Shown: positions 19,438-27,147 of the stretch, piece after piece | Numbering within the stretch: position 1 is the stretch's first letter | How the letters are laid out: every line of letters begins with the position of its first letter | Source of the DNA: an uncultured Verrucomicrobiota bacterium | Lineage (GTDB): Bacteria > Verrucomicrobiota > Verrucomicrobiia > Verrucomicrobiales > Verrucomicrobiaceae | Assembly (NCBI GenBank): GCA_903848465.1 | Contig: CAINGK010000214.1 | Span: 1-53,752 of the forward strand | Reading direction: 5' to 3' | DNA: 53,752 bases | Program-made: the position numbers and the translations under genes | Notes under the pieces: model-generated | Seen by the model: the letters and a program-made list of their open reading frames with translations, nothing else | The model's database searches: none | What the model was told of the DNA's origin: nothing

Positions 19438-19842
19438 TTACTTTTTCGCCGCCTGCGTCGCCAAACCAATGTTGGTGAAGCCAGCGCGCCCTACGGCGGT
19501 CAGGACATCCATGACGGTCTGATATTGCGTGGCGCTGTCTCCACGGACGACGATGGGAGAGTCGGGCGTGGCGGCCTTGATGGCTTCCAGCTTGCTGGAA
19601 AGTTCATCCAGCGTGACGGCGGTGGCGTTGAGTTTGATGTTACCCTGGTTGTCCACCGTGACGGCCTGCATCTTCGGACCTTCAATGGGCTTGGAAGTGG
19701 AGGGGCCGCCGCGCGGCAACTGGACCTTCACGCCCTGCACTCCAGCGGTGGTCATGATGATGAAGATCAGCAGCAGCACCAGGTAGAGGTCCACCATTGG
19801 CGTGACGTTGATGTCATCGTAAGATTTGCTGTCGGCTTGCAT
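19438..19842 (-). CDS. exbD: ExbD/TolR biopolymer transport protein
   Basis: 134 residues, usual ExbD length. The N-terminus INVTPMVDLYLVLLLIFI carries the conserved intramembrane Asp (D18) needed for proton coupling. One membrane helix covers about 16-33. A periplasmic TolR/ExbD domain follows (KVQLPRGGPS, VRGDSATQYQTVMDVLTAV). It sits 12 nt after the ExbB-like gene and 21 nt before tonB, so the three motor genes are contiguous and in the usual order. TolR is the alternative assignment, but the adjacent TonB favours ExbD. Confidence 0.95.
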   Translation of the reverse strand: MQADSKSYDDINVTPMVDLYLVLLLIFIIMTTAGVQGVKVQLPRGGPSTSKPIEGPKMQAVTVDNQGNIKLNATAVTLDELSSKLEAIKAATPDSPIVVRGDSATQYQTVMDVLTAVGRAGFTNIGLATQAAKK

Positions 19843-19854
19843 GGTGGTGTGCGG

Positions 19855-21732
19855 TTACTCCTTGTAGTGTTCCGCCATCTTGGTGACGAACTCGTCGATG
19901 AAGGTCTCCATGTCGGAGACGACATCCTTGATCCGTGAGCTGAGGTAGCTGTAGATAAAGAGCGCCGGAATGGCGACGGCAAGACCGGCCACCGTGGCGA
20001 GCAGCGCACCGGCGATACCAGGGGCGATGGAGTTCACCTCCACCTCGCCGGATTTGGCGATAACGGCGAAGGTGATCATAACGCCGATAACGGTACCAAG
20101 CAGACCCAGGTAAGGACCACCGGCGATGCCGATGGTGAGGAAGACGAGCTTGCCGTTGAGCTTCTGCACCTCACGCACCATGCCGCCATGTAGGGTGGCT
20201 TTGATGGCCTGGATAGAGCGCCCGGAAAGCCCCATGGCCTTCGCTTCTTTCTTTTCCTGCGGATTGAAGGTGACCTTGCGGAAGGACTTCATACGGCTGC
20301 TGATTTCCTGTGCACCGAGATGATAGAGCTGATACAACGGCGACTGGCGCATGAGCTTGTGCGTTTTGGAACTCACGTTGCCACCGACGCTTTCAATGCT
20401 CTTGTCGTCTTCGGTGTCGATGGCGGTGAGGTCGGAGGAAATTTTTTCCCAGCGCTTGATGAATTCCTTCGAGGCCTTCTCAATGGTGTTGAGATACAGG
20501 ATCTTCCCGGCGGCAATGACCCAGCCGACGATGGCGAGGACGGTGCAGAGGAAGATCACGATCCAACCATCGAAGGTGAGATCCTTGGAAATGTCCGTGA
20601 TGAGCGAGAGATGCTTCATGATCTCCCCTTCTTCCTCGTGATCCGAAGCTTCGTCGGAGCCGAGGGTGAGCAGCTTGGCGGCATCCGCAGTGGTGCCTTG
20701 GTTCACGGCAGCAAAGCGGATGAAGCCAGCGGGACGCGCGGTTTTGGCGACCTGGAGTTCATCAATTTCACCCGTGAAGCCCACGAGGCTGCCAGCGGCA
20801 GGTGAGGTGTCCTTGTCGATCTCCGCCGGAGTTTTGATGGACGGCATGGCGGCGGTGAGTGCGCCGTAGGATTTGCCATCGAGATACACAGTGACCGTGC
20901 CCGCGTCTGCTACAGCGGCCACATGGTGCCAACCGCCAGCCGCGATAGGAGCACCGTCGCTGCTGCGCTGCTTGTTGATTTCGACAAACGGAATGCCGTT
21001 GTTGATACCGAGCATGAAGGCGTTGGCACCGTCGCGGCGGCTGAAGATCACCGCGTTGGGCTGCAAGGCGCTGGGCTTGATCCAGGCTGAAACGGTGAGC
21101 GGCGCGCCAGGGGCGAATTCGGGGAATGGCGGGGCAGGCACTTTGATGGCCGTCTGGCCAAACACGCGCAGACCGCCTGCAATGAGGGAACCAGCAGCCG
21201 GTGGTGGCGTGCCCTCGGCGTTAGCTCCAGTGGGGGAGGAATCGGTGCCAGCCTTCGAGGCATCGGCGAAGTGATAGACCAGAGTGGTATTCGCATCGTA
21301 CGTTTCCTTGGCCGCCTCAGGCGCTCCGGCCTCGGTGTTGCCATAGTAGAGCCAGATGCTCGTCGCGCTGGCAGGCTTGAGGTCGGGCACTTGCACCCAG
21401 ACATAGGCTTCATTGAGCAAGGAGTCCCATTTTTCGACGTGATGCTTGAGGAGCGTCTTGTGATCGTCAGCGACGAAGCGCAGATCGCTGCCGTCTTCCT
21501 TGGAGGACATGAAACTAAAGACGCCTTCATGCAAGCGCACGAGCACCGCTGAAGTGCCGATAGGTTCGGCGATGGCTACGCCTTTGCCTGTAGTGTCAAT
21601 GTCGATCTTCTTGCGGATGGTCCACTTGGCATCCCACCAATTGGCTTCGGCGGCATGAGCGGAGTCGGTGGACGTGAAGATCGAAACCGTGAAGAGCAGC
21701 AGGGCTGGGAGCAGATGTTGGAGCTTGGTCAT
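19855..21732 (-). CDS. ExbB/MotA/TolQ proton channel with N-terminal DUF2341 and LamG domains
   Basis: 625 residues, more than twice the usual ExbB. A signal peptide (1-28) leads a DUF2341-like domain (about 32-135, starting WWDAKWTIRKKI; SIWLYYGNTEA near its end). A LamG/concanavalin-type sandwich follows (about 148-345: VSAWIKPSALQ, GGWHHVAAVADAGTVTVYLDG, GEIDELQVAKTA). An acidic linker comes next, then membrane helix 1 (about 389-414), a cytoplasmic segment, and the MotA/TolQ/ExbB core with helices at about 529-560 and 568-598 (GLLGTVIGVMITF). ExbB has its N-terminus outside, so both added domains face the periplasm. LamG domains often bind glycans; binding to peptidoglycan or to the exoprotein is inference. 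Spacing is 12 nt from both neighbours. Confidence 0.93.
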   Translation of the reverse strand: MTKLQHLLPALLLFTVSIFTSTDSAHAAEANWWDAKWTIRKKIDIDTTGKGVAIAEPIGTSAVLVRLHEGVFSFMSSKEDGSDLRFVADDHKTLLKHHVEKWDSLLNEAYVWVQVPDLKPASATSIWLYYGNTEAGAPEAAKETYDANTTLVYHFADASKAGTDSSPTGANAEGTPPPAAGSLIAGGLRVFGQTAIKVPAPPFPEFAPGAPLTVSAWIKPSALQPNAVIFSRRDGANAFMLGINNGIPFVEINKQRSSDGAPIAAGGWHHVAAVADAGTVTVYLDGKSYGALTAAMPSIKTPAEIDKDTSPAAGSLVGFTGEIDELQVAKTARPAGFIRFAAVNQGTTADAAKLLTLGSDEASDHEEEGEIMKHLSLITDISKDLTFDGWIVIFLCTVLAIVGWVIAAGKILYLNTIEKASKEFIKRWEKISSDLTAIDTEDDKSIESVGGNVSSKTHKLMRQSPLYQLYHLGAQEISSRMKSFRKVTFNPQEKKEAKAMGLSGRSIQAIKATLHGGMVREVQKLNGKLVFLTIGIAGGPYLGLLGTVIGVMITFAVIAKSGEVEVNSIAPGIAGALLATVAGLAVAIPALFIYSYLSSRIKDVVSDMETFIDEFVTKMAEHYKE

Positions 21733-21744
21733 TGGGGAGAAAGT

Positions 21745-23406
21745 TTAGAAATCGAGCCAGATGCGGAAGCGCATGTAGATGTCGTTGGAAATGGCATGCG
21801 GCTGACTGATGAGCGGCATGGCGAGATCCACGGAACCATGCATGTGCTGGTTGAGCTTGATGCGCGAGCCGACGCCAGTGCTGGCGAGGTCAAAGGTGTT
21901 GAGCTGCGAGGGCAGCGGATTGTTCACAAACACGCGGCCAGCCTCGTAAAAACCGTAGAAGCGCCAGTCATTGGGACTGTCCTTGGCACCAGAACCGATG
22001 AGCGTGGGGCTGCGCAGTTCAAAGCTGCCGATGATGCCGCTGTCTCCCAACTGGGTGGCTTCGAGGTAGCCGCGCACAGTGCTCAGACCACCGATGGCAA
22101 TCTGCTCAGTGTTGATGAGCGAGTTGGCGGAGGCCTGGCCCTGAATTTTGCCATAGACTTGAAACCCGCCGGGCAGGTCGTGAGTGTGGGACACATCACC
22201 GCGCACATAAAAGAAACCGTCATCCGCCTGGTAGCGGCGGTTGGCAAACTGCTGCCGTGAACCCATGCCGCGCAGATGCAGGCTGGAGCTGAGATTGAAG
22301 TCGGTGAAGCTGTGCTCGCGCACCTTGCCGCCGTTGTAGGCGATGGTGATCGGATAGTACTCCACGGGGGCATTGGTGGTGACACCGGCATTGGTGACGT
22401 CCTGCTGAAACTTCTTGTAGTCCATGCCGAAGCTCAGCGAGTGATAGTAGCCCTTCTCCATGGGCAGTTGCTTGAGCAAGCGGAAGCCCAGCACGTCACC
22501 ACGCCCAGCGACGGCACCACCGCCGAGAGTCGAGACATTGCTGTCCTGCTTGGTGCCGGTGAACATGAGGTTGAGCCCTTCGGACCACTGCAAGGGCATC
22601 ATGTAGTAGCCAGAGAAAATGGTGGCGTCCTGCGGGCGTTCCGGTGCGATCTGAAAGCTCACCCCCAGCGTGTGACCCAACTGCCAGAGATTGCCGTAAC
22701 TGAAGGAGGCGTTGAGGCGGTAAGGGGTGGTATTGGCGTTGTGGCGGTTGTTGAGTTCGATGCTGCCATGCACCGGCGCTTTGTCCGCGACGATGAGATC
22801 GACATCCACCGTGCCGGGCACGACGCCTGCGCGCAATTCCGGGGTGACTTTACGGTCGCGCATTTGGTTCAGGGCGACGATGTCCTTCTTCACCGCATTG
22901 AAATCTGGCACCACGCCTTCCTGCACGGAAGGAGCGTGCTTTTTGATCTCACTGGGGAGGAACCACTTGGCACCTTTGACGCGCAGACGGCCCACGGGAG
23001 CCTCAACCACATGCATGATGACGACACCACTGCGGGGATCCTGCTGCGGCACTTCCACAAAGACGGTCTGATAGCCCAGGTCTTTGTAGGCCTTCTCCAG
23101 GGCCTGACGCGCCTGCTCCACATCTTGCTCGCTACGGCGTGGCCCGAGGAACGGGTAAACCGCTTTTTCGATGATGCGTGGCGGGAGGCGCTTGGAGCCG
23201 CGCACCCGGAATTCCTTGATGAATATCTGCCCGAGCACCGCCTCTTCTGGGGCTGGAGCGGCTGCGATGGTAGGCGCTGCGGGAGCAGTGGTAGGTACCG
23301 CCGCATCCACCGGCCACACGGCTACCGCCAGGCAAGCATGGCAGAGCAGCGGACGCACCCAAGGCGTGAATCGAAAGGTGTGATTGGTGGAGGACTTGGC
23401 AGGCAT
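21745..23406 (-). CDS. TpsB outer-membrane transporter (ShlB/FhaC/HecB family)
   Basis: 553 residues from the ATG at 23406; a longer in-frame start at 23454 would add 16 residues before the signal peptide. A signal peptide is followed by a periplasmic part with two POTRA-like domains (IFIKEFRVRGSKRLPP, then GRLRVKGAKWFLP). The C-terminal Omp85-type 16-strand barrel has the loop-6 signature GGLSTVRGYLE, the strand WRFYGFYEAGRVF and a terminal Phe. It is the first gene of the operon whose product would export the 3,915-residue TpsA across the outer membrane. Seven genes separate it from its TpsA, whereas TPS pairs are normally adjacent. A promoter-like sequence and two repeated operator-like sites lie upstream. 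Confidence 0.93.
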   Translation of the reverse strand: MPAKSSTNHTFRFTPWVRPLLCHACLAVAVWPVDAAVPTTAPAAPTIAAAPAPEEAVLGQIFIKEFRVRGSKRLPPRIIEKAVYPFLGPRRSEQDVEQARQALEKAYKDLGYQTVFVEVPQQDPRSGVVIMHVVEAPVGRLRVKGAKWFLPSEIKKHAPSVQEGVVPDFNAVKKDIVALNQMRDRKVTPELRAGVVPGTVDVDLIVADKAPVHGSIELNNRHNANTTPYRLNASFSYGNLWQLGHTLGVSFQIAPERPQDATIFSGYYMMPLQWSEGLNLMFTGTKQDSNVSTLGGGAVAGRGDVLGFRLLKQLPMEKGYYHSLSFGMDYKKFQQDVTNAGVTTNAPVEYYPITIAYNGGKVREHSFTDFNLSSSLHLRGMGSRQQFANRRYQADDGFFYVRGDVSHTHDLPGGFQVYGKIQGQASANSLINTEQIAIGGLSTVRGYLEATQLGDSGIIGSFELRSPTLIGSGAKDSPNDWRFYGFYEAGRVFVNNPLPSQLNTFDLASTGVGSRIKLNQHMHGSVDLAMPLISQPHAISNDIYMRFRIWLDF

Positions 23407-23469
23407 GAAAGCACGAAAAATGCGTCCTCCCTTATTTCTCCACCTGCCACCCATCTCAAGGCATGCAGG

Positions 23470-23485
23470 GTTACGATTATGTCAC
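23470..23485 (+). promoter_or_regulatory. Operator-like 16-bp site A upstream of TpsB
   Basis: GTTACGATTATGTCAC fits GTNAC-N6-GTYRC, two half-sites 11 bp apart as expected for tandem binding by an OmpR/PhoB-type regulator. It overlaps the candidate -10 of the TpsB promoter, so binding here could repress. It lies 64 nt before the chosen TpsB start. Confidence 0.55.
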
Positions 23486-23504
23486 GCTTAGCCTGATTTG
23501 ATAA
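23476..23504 (-). promoter_or_regulatory. Candidate sigma-70-like promoter of the TPS operon
   Basis: On the minus strand TTATCA (23499-23504) and CATAAT (23476-23481) are separated by 17 nt, each 4-5 of 6 matches to the consensus. The predicted start would be about 60 nt before the TpsB ATG. Overlap with site A supports regulation, but no transcript start is visible from sequence. Confidence 0.4.
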
Positions 23505-23532
23505 GGTTTAGCGTTGGAACTGCATTGAGTAT

Positions 23533-23548
23533 GTGACTAAATCGTCAC
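23533..23548 (-). promoter_or_regulatory. Operator-like 16-bp site B upstream of TpsB
   Basis: On the minus strand GTGACGATTTAGTCAC, nearly the same as site F before the response-regulator gene (GTGACGATTTCGTTGC). The outer bases also form an inverted repeat (GTGAC-N6-GTCAC). It is upstream of the candidate -35, where an activator would bind. Confidence 0.55.
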
Positions 23549-23579
23549 ACAACAAGATTACAACAGCACACCGCAAAAC

Positions 23580-24284
23580 TCAGTGCTTCTGGAACGCCTT
23601 GATCTGGAGCTGATTAAACTGGTCCCATCCAAGCAAGGCACGCACGCGGTCGTCTGCCTGCATCTGCGCACTCTCCCAGCTTTGGGCGTACTGTGGGTCG
23701 GCAGGGTTTTGTTGCTGCCCTGTCAGTTGGGCGTTAAAGTCATTGCGTATTTGATTGAGAGCGGTCGCTTGATAGTTGCTCAAGCCAATGGCGGCGGGGT
23801 CAAAATTTTGAAAGGCCACGGGGATCAGGATTCGAGGAAAGTCTGGAACTTCCGGCATGGAGGAGGCAGCGGATAAAGTAGAAACCTGCGCCTGGGACAT
23901 GCTCGATGACGCCCCACCACCCACTGCCGCCCCTGCTGCGTTACCCAGGGCTGCGGGTGCAGGCCCGGAAAAGGTTTTAGACTTCGGGTTTCCCTGAAAA
24001 GATCCTGTGGCGGACCCATCTGCCGGGCCGGAGGTAACCGCAGAGGATGACTGATCATTCCATCTCGTTGCAGTGGAAGGTCGTTTGCCAGAAATACTCG
24101 CCACCTGGTGTGGCATAGCCTCGGCTGCCGCCCCTGCGGTTTTCCCATCTTTCGTCGAACCGGCATAGAAGCCCAGGGTGACCGAAAGAGAAACGGTGAC
24201 AAGCCCGCAAAGGGCATAGAGCAGCCGTGGCTCGCGCAGCAGTTTGGCATGCATCTGGCGCAGAAATAAAGAAGAACGGATCAT
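23580..24284 (-). CDS. Single-pass membrane protein of unknown function
   Basis: 234 residues from the ATG at 24284. A longer frame starting at 24329 begins inside the preceding terminator stem and is rejected. One membrane segment (about 22-42, YALCGLVTVSLSVTLGFYAG) is followed by a low-complexity Ser/Ala/Gly/Pro linker. A compact C-terminal helical domain of about 80 residues follows (LSNYQATALNQIRNDF, RALLGWDQFNQLQ), presumably periplasmic. No family was recognised. The upstream terminator means it probably has its own promoter. No terminator separates it from the TPS operon, so read-through into TpsB is possible. Confidence 0.7.
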   Translation of the reverse strand: MIRSSLFLRQMHAKLLREPRLLYALCGLVTVSLSVTLGFYAGSTKDGKTAGAAAEAMPHQVASISGKRPSTATRWNDQSSSAVTSGPADGSATGSFQGNPKSKTFSGPAPAALGNAAGAAVGGGASSSMSQAQVSTLSAASSMPEVPDFPRILIPVAFQNFDPAAIGLSNYQATALNQIRNDFNAQLTGQQQNPADPQYAQSWESAQMQADDRVRALLGWDQFNQLQIKAFQKH

Positions 24285-24301
24285 GGCGTAGTCGATGACA
24301 G

Positions 24302-24335
24302 AAAAGAGCCGGTGCAGGACTTCCTGCACCGGCTC
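24302..24335 (-). terminator. Rho-independent terminator after the PstS-like gene
   Basis: A perfect 14-bp inverted repeat (24306-24319 with 24322-24335) is GC-rich and is followed on the minus strand by TTTT (24305-24302). It lies 55 nt past the stop of the PstS-like gene and closes that two-gene operon. Confidence 0.85.
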
Positions 24336-24389
24336 AAGTTACATTTGGATTGATCGAGTCAAACTTTCACCCCAAGGGGTGAACCACGA

Positions 24390-25937
24390 TTAGTAGCTCT
24401 GAGTGACGGTGCCGCCTTCGGAGGCGCGACTCACGCTCATTGAACCGCCAGCGGTGTCAAGGGCAAGACCCGAGGCATAATAATCAATGGTGGAGATCTG
24501 CGTAGCAAGCTTGTTGCCGAAGGTCAGGCCGTCACCGGTCAAGCTAGATTCCCACAAGATGTGCTCATAACCCCACATGGTATAGGTGCCGTTCCAGATA
24601 GCGCTTGGGAGGATGATGGAGGTAGTGCAACTGCCAGTGGCGGCGGACTGAGTCGTGGTGGCAGTTTTGCTGAGGGTCAGGATCGTGTTGGTGCCATCAA
24701 TGGCGGAGACGATGACGTCACCACCGAAGCCGGCGCAACGAACGAGCTGACCAACGACGACGCCAGCAAATTTGCCGGTGGTGGCGGAAGTGACGGTAGC
24801 AGAACCAGTGGTCCAAGTGCAGTCAGTCGCAGCAACCTGCTTGCCACCAAAGGCGCTCACGCCATTGTAGGTGAGGATTCTCGCAGCACCTGCACCCACA
24901 CCGCTCGAGATAGTCGCAGTCACGGAGTCACTTTCACCCAGGTAGGTGACAAAAGCGCCCTTGCCAGTGCGAGTCTTGTAGGTCACCGTAGAGGTATCAT
25001 AGCGCATCATGTTAGCCAGGGTACCACCGCTGCTGAAGCCAGTCTGACCAGCATATTGGCCCACCGGAGTGGCCAGGGTGGTGTCGCCAGGAACCAACTG
25101 GATGCTGGTGATGGTGGTGCCGGAAGGAGCGGTGACATATTGATACTGAGCAGGAGCGCTGTTGATGCCGAAGCCGACTTCAGCATAGGCGTTCAGGCGT
25201 GTACCAGAGAGAGGGTCACGGCCCGCCGCATAGACACGGGTGCCGCCGGCGTTGTCCTTGTCAGCAGCGTTGTTGGTGAACAAAGCAGCGGAAACGTAGC
25301 CCGTGCCGAGCAAGGCTCTGGCCAACTGCGGAGTGATGTTGGTCAGACCGGAGGGAGCGCTGTAGCTGGCCACCCAGGCAAACGGAACGATACCCACTTT
25401 GGTATCCGTCATCGTGGTGCTGGTGAAGGGCGTGGCACCTTGGGTGTTGTCCGCCATCGCAAGGGTGGCATTGGAGGTGTCATTGAGGGAACCGGTAGCG
25501 GTATAATTATTGCCGCTGGAATTTACGGGAACGCCAGTCGTGGCGATCCAAGGAGAGTCAAAGAAGGCCAAACTCGCGGGAGGCGAGCTAGGAGTATCCA
25601 AAGCCTGAATGCCAGCCAGTGAACCGTTCCAGCAGGTTTTGACGATCACGACGCCGTTGCCGCTGGTTATGCCAGAAACAGTTCCGACAAAAATCTGGTG
25701 AGTCGCTCCCGTGAAGGAGGTGCCGTCATAAGCGTAGCCGTAACTCACGCTATGAGTTCCGGTACCGTCAGTGAAGGAACCGCTGCCGGAAAGGCTGCTG
25801 AAGACGTTTTTGATGGCGTTGCTAGTGGCAGCGCGGAAGGCGGTGGAACCAGTGATGTAGATGGTGGTATCGGCAGAGGCCGTACCGGAAAGCAGCAAGG
25901 CGGCTGCAACGGACATGGAACGAAGAGTGAATTTCAT
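24390..25937 (-). CDS. Exported PstS-like (periplasmic-binding-fold) protein
   Basis: 515 residues from the ATG at 25937; a TTG four codons upstream is less likely. The signal peptide ends near ASA at residues 20-22. The mature protein starts TTIYITGSTAFRAA, as in phosphate-binding PstS-like proteins, where a Gly/Ser/Thr turn binds the anion. A later segment RDPLSGTRLNAYAE matches the second ligand-binding loop (R-x-x-x-SGT). At about 370-440 there is an inserted beta module (VVVGQLVRCAG, VIVSAIDGTNTILTLS) like one in the giant TpsA. There is no ABC permease or ATPase nearby. It is the second gene of an operon behind the PEP-CTERM gene and ends at a strong terminator. The fold is fairly likely; phosphate as ligand is unproven. 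Confidence 0.72.
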   Translation of the reverse strand: MKFTLRSMSVAAALLLSGTASADTTIYITGSTAFRAATSNAIKNVFSSLSGSGSFTDGTGTHSVSYGYAYDGTSFTGATHQIFVGTVSGITSGNGVVIVKTCWNGSLAGIQALDTPSSPPASLAFFDSPWIATTGVPVNSSGNNYTATGSLNDTSNATLAMADNTQGATPFTSTTMTDTKVGIVPFAWVASYSAPSGLTNITPQLARALLGTGYVSAALFTNNAADKDNAGGTRVYAAGRDPLSGTRLNAYAEVGFGINSAPAQYQYVTAPSGTTITSIQLVPGDTTLATPVGQYAGQTGFSSGGTLANMMRYDTSTVTYKTRTGKGAFVTYLGESDSVTATISSGVGAGAARILTYNGVSAFGGKQVAATDCTWTTGSATVTSATTGKFAGVVVGQLVRCAGFGGDVIVSAIDGTNTILTLSKTATTTQSAATGSCTTSIILPSAIWNGTYTMWGYEHILWESSLTGDGLTFGNKLATQISTIDYYASGLALDTAGGSMSVSRASEGGTVTQSY

Positions 25938-25985
25938 GAAAGAGTGCAATTGAATGGTTGTTTGAAAAATGAAGCAGGTAACTGA

Positions 25986-26819
25986 TTAGCAACGACGGCG
26001 ACGGAACAGCAGCGCGCCCAGGCCGAGGCCGAGGAAAGCCGCACGGGCTGGCTCAGGAGCTGCCGTAGCTGCCGTGAAAGACAGACCAGCGGTGGTGCCG
26101 GAACCGGTGAAGGAAAAAGAACCCACGGTGGAACCAGGGCCAGTCGCGGTGTTGTTGTTATCATCCATGCGGTAGAGGTTCATCTTGGAAGGAGTGCCAC
26201 TGTTGAAATTGGCTTCCAGATTGCTAAAGTAGCCAAAGCTCGTGCCACTGTTGCCCGTACCCGGATTGTTCACGCCCCAACCATTCGCCGTCGTCAGATT
26301 TTGGAGAAGGCCGTCGCTCAAACTCGCGTTGGCAGTTTTATGGCTAGTACCGAATCCGAAGAAGGTACTATCAAACGAGACAACCGTGCTAGTGGCGTTT
26401 CCCTGCGCTGCGTCTGAAGCAATAGCGTACGGTGTCGAACTGGTGCCTGTGGCATACAGAACGTTGGCGTTCGTGTCCAGACCAGAGGCAAGGCCCGAAG
26501 CACCCGAAGTGCCCACAATGCCCCAGTGAACCGTCGGATCGGTGCTCCAGCCAGAACCAAAGGTGCTGTTCATGAGCGTGCCAAATCCAGAGCCAAGGTT
26601 GATCGAGGAAATGTTAGTTCCTGCGGTATAAAGGCTGGCCTGGCCGATATCGACCAGAATTGCCGAGGATGCCTGAGAACCCGAATTGGAGTCCTGCCGA
26701 ATACCCAGAATCAGGTCATCGGGTGAGAATGTAGTAAACGCCGCGTTGGCCGCGGTGGAGGCAAGGGCCAGCCCAGCTATGGCCAGGAGGGAGATCGCTT
26801 TGTGTGGTTTGAACATCAT
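25986..26819 (-). CDS. PEP-CTERM-type exported protein
   Basis: 277 residues; ATG at 26819 with an adjacent in-frame ATG at 26816. The signal peptide ends near ANA. The mature part is Ser/Gly/Thr/Asn-rich, beta-like and without an enzymatic motif. The C-terminus has a Pro-Glu-Pro box (APEPARAAF), a short hydrophobic stretch (LGLGLGALLF) and RRRRC, the sorting tail cleaved by exosortase in exopolysaccharide-making bacteria. No exosortase gene is in the window. The PstS-like gene follows after 48 nt, probably co-transcribed. Operator-like site C lies about 100 nt upstream. Confidence 0.85.
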   Translation of the reverse strand: MMFKPHKAISLLAIAGLALASTAANAAFTTFSPDDLILGIRQDSNSGSQASSAILVDIGQASLYTAGTNISSINLGSGFGTLMNSTFGSGWSTDPTVHWGIVGTSGASGLASGLDTNANVLYATGTSSTPYAIASDAAQGNATSTVVSFDSTFFGFGTSHKTANASLSDGLLQNLTTANGWGVNNPGTGNSGTSFGYFSNLEANFNSGTPSKMNLYRMDDNNNTATGPGSTVGSFSFTGSGTTAGLSFTAATAAPEPARAAFLGLGLGALLFRRRRC

Positions 26820-26917
26820 GTGGTGTATGGAGTTGGTGAGGGAGCGCCTCCCCAAAGCAAGCCTCAGGAAAGCGACGCATGCTGCCGCTAATCCTCCGCA
26901 CCGACTACCATTCGACT

Positions 26918-26933
26918 GTCACAATTTCGTTGC
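26918..26933 (+). promoter_or_regulatory. Operator-like 16-bp site C upstream of the PEP-CTERM operon
   Basis: GTCACAATTTCGTTGC fits GTNAC-N6-GTYRC and is close to site F. Centred about 105 nt before the PEP-CTERM start. Confidence 0.55.
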
Positions 26934-26955
26934 CCTACGAAGCCCCGTCTGACGC

Positions 26956-26978
26956 AGGGAAATAACCCACATTTCCCT
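26956..26978. repeat. Perfect inverted repeat, 8-bp arms
   Basis: AGGGAAAT (26956-26963) and ATTTCCCT (26971-26978) flank a 7-nt loop. There is no T-tract on either side, so an operator or RNA stem is more likely than a terminator. Confidence 0.5.
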
Positions 26979-27113
26979 GGCTAGAGCGCGGCACAGCACC
27001 TGAACGCAAGGGGCTGGATTTAGTGGAGTGGCACCACCTACGCAGCGACATTTTTCAGCCAGGCTACCACCCGGATTTAATTTATAATTTTAATAAATTC
27101 AACACCATGACTT

Positions 27114-27139
27114 GTCTCGTTAATTTCAACCAACGAAAC
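27114..27139 (-). terminator. Weak hairpin after the histidine kinase gene
   Basis: Arms of 8 nt (27114-27121 and 27132-27139) pair with one G-U wobble around a 10-nt loop, starting 8 nt past the kinase stop on the minus strand. AT-rich sequence follows further down, but there is no uninterrupted T-run, so termination is uncertain. Confidence 0.35.
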
Positions 27140-27147
27140 TGACACCC

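Larger units (their letters stand above)
26820..27147. other. Gene-free stretch between the PEP-CTERM operon and the kinase gene
   Basis: No ORF is convincing. It holds site C (26918-26933), a perfect 8-bp hairpin (26956-26978), an AT-rich run at 27075-27100 and a hairpin past the kinase stop (27114-27139). It must contain the promoter of the PEP-CTERM operon, but no clear -10/-35 pair was found. Confidence 0.5.

Noticed and set aside
22276..23496. 406-codon plus-strand frame opposite TpsB
   Set aside because: The minus strand encodes a clear POTRA-barrel protein; the plus frame is His/Gly/Val-rich without motifs and extends over the operator region.
24285..24329. Upstream extension of the small membrane protein gene
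   Set aside because: The start would lie inside the strong terminator stem; the ATG at 24284 is better.
24367..24380. CACCCC/GGGGTG palindrome just after the PstS-like stop
   Set aside because: Too short and without a loop; the adjacent 14-bp stem with a T-run is the real terminator.
24561..25622. 353-codon plus-strand frame opposite the PstS-like gene
   Set aside because: The Ser/Gly/Ala-rich repeat pattern mirrors the opposite gene; no recognisable fold.
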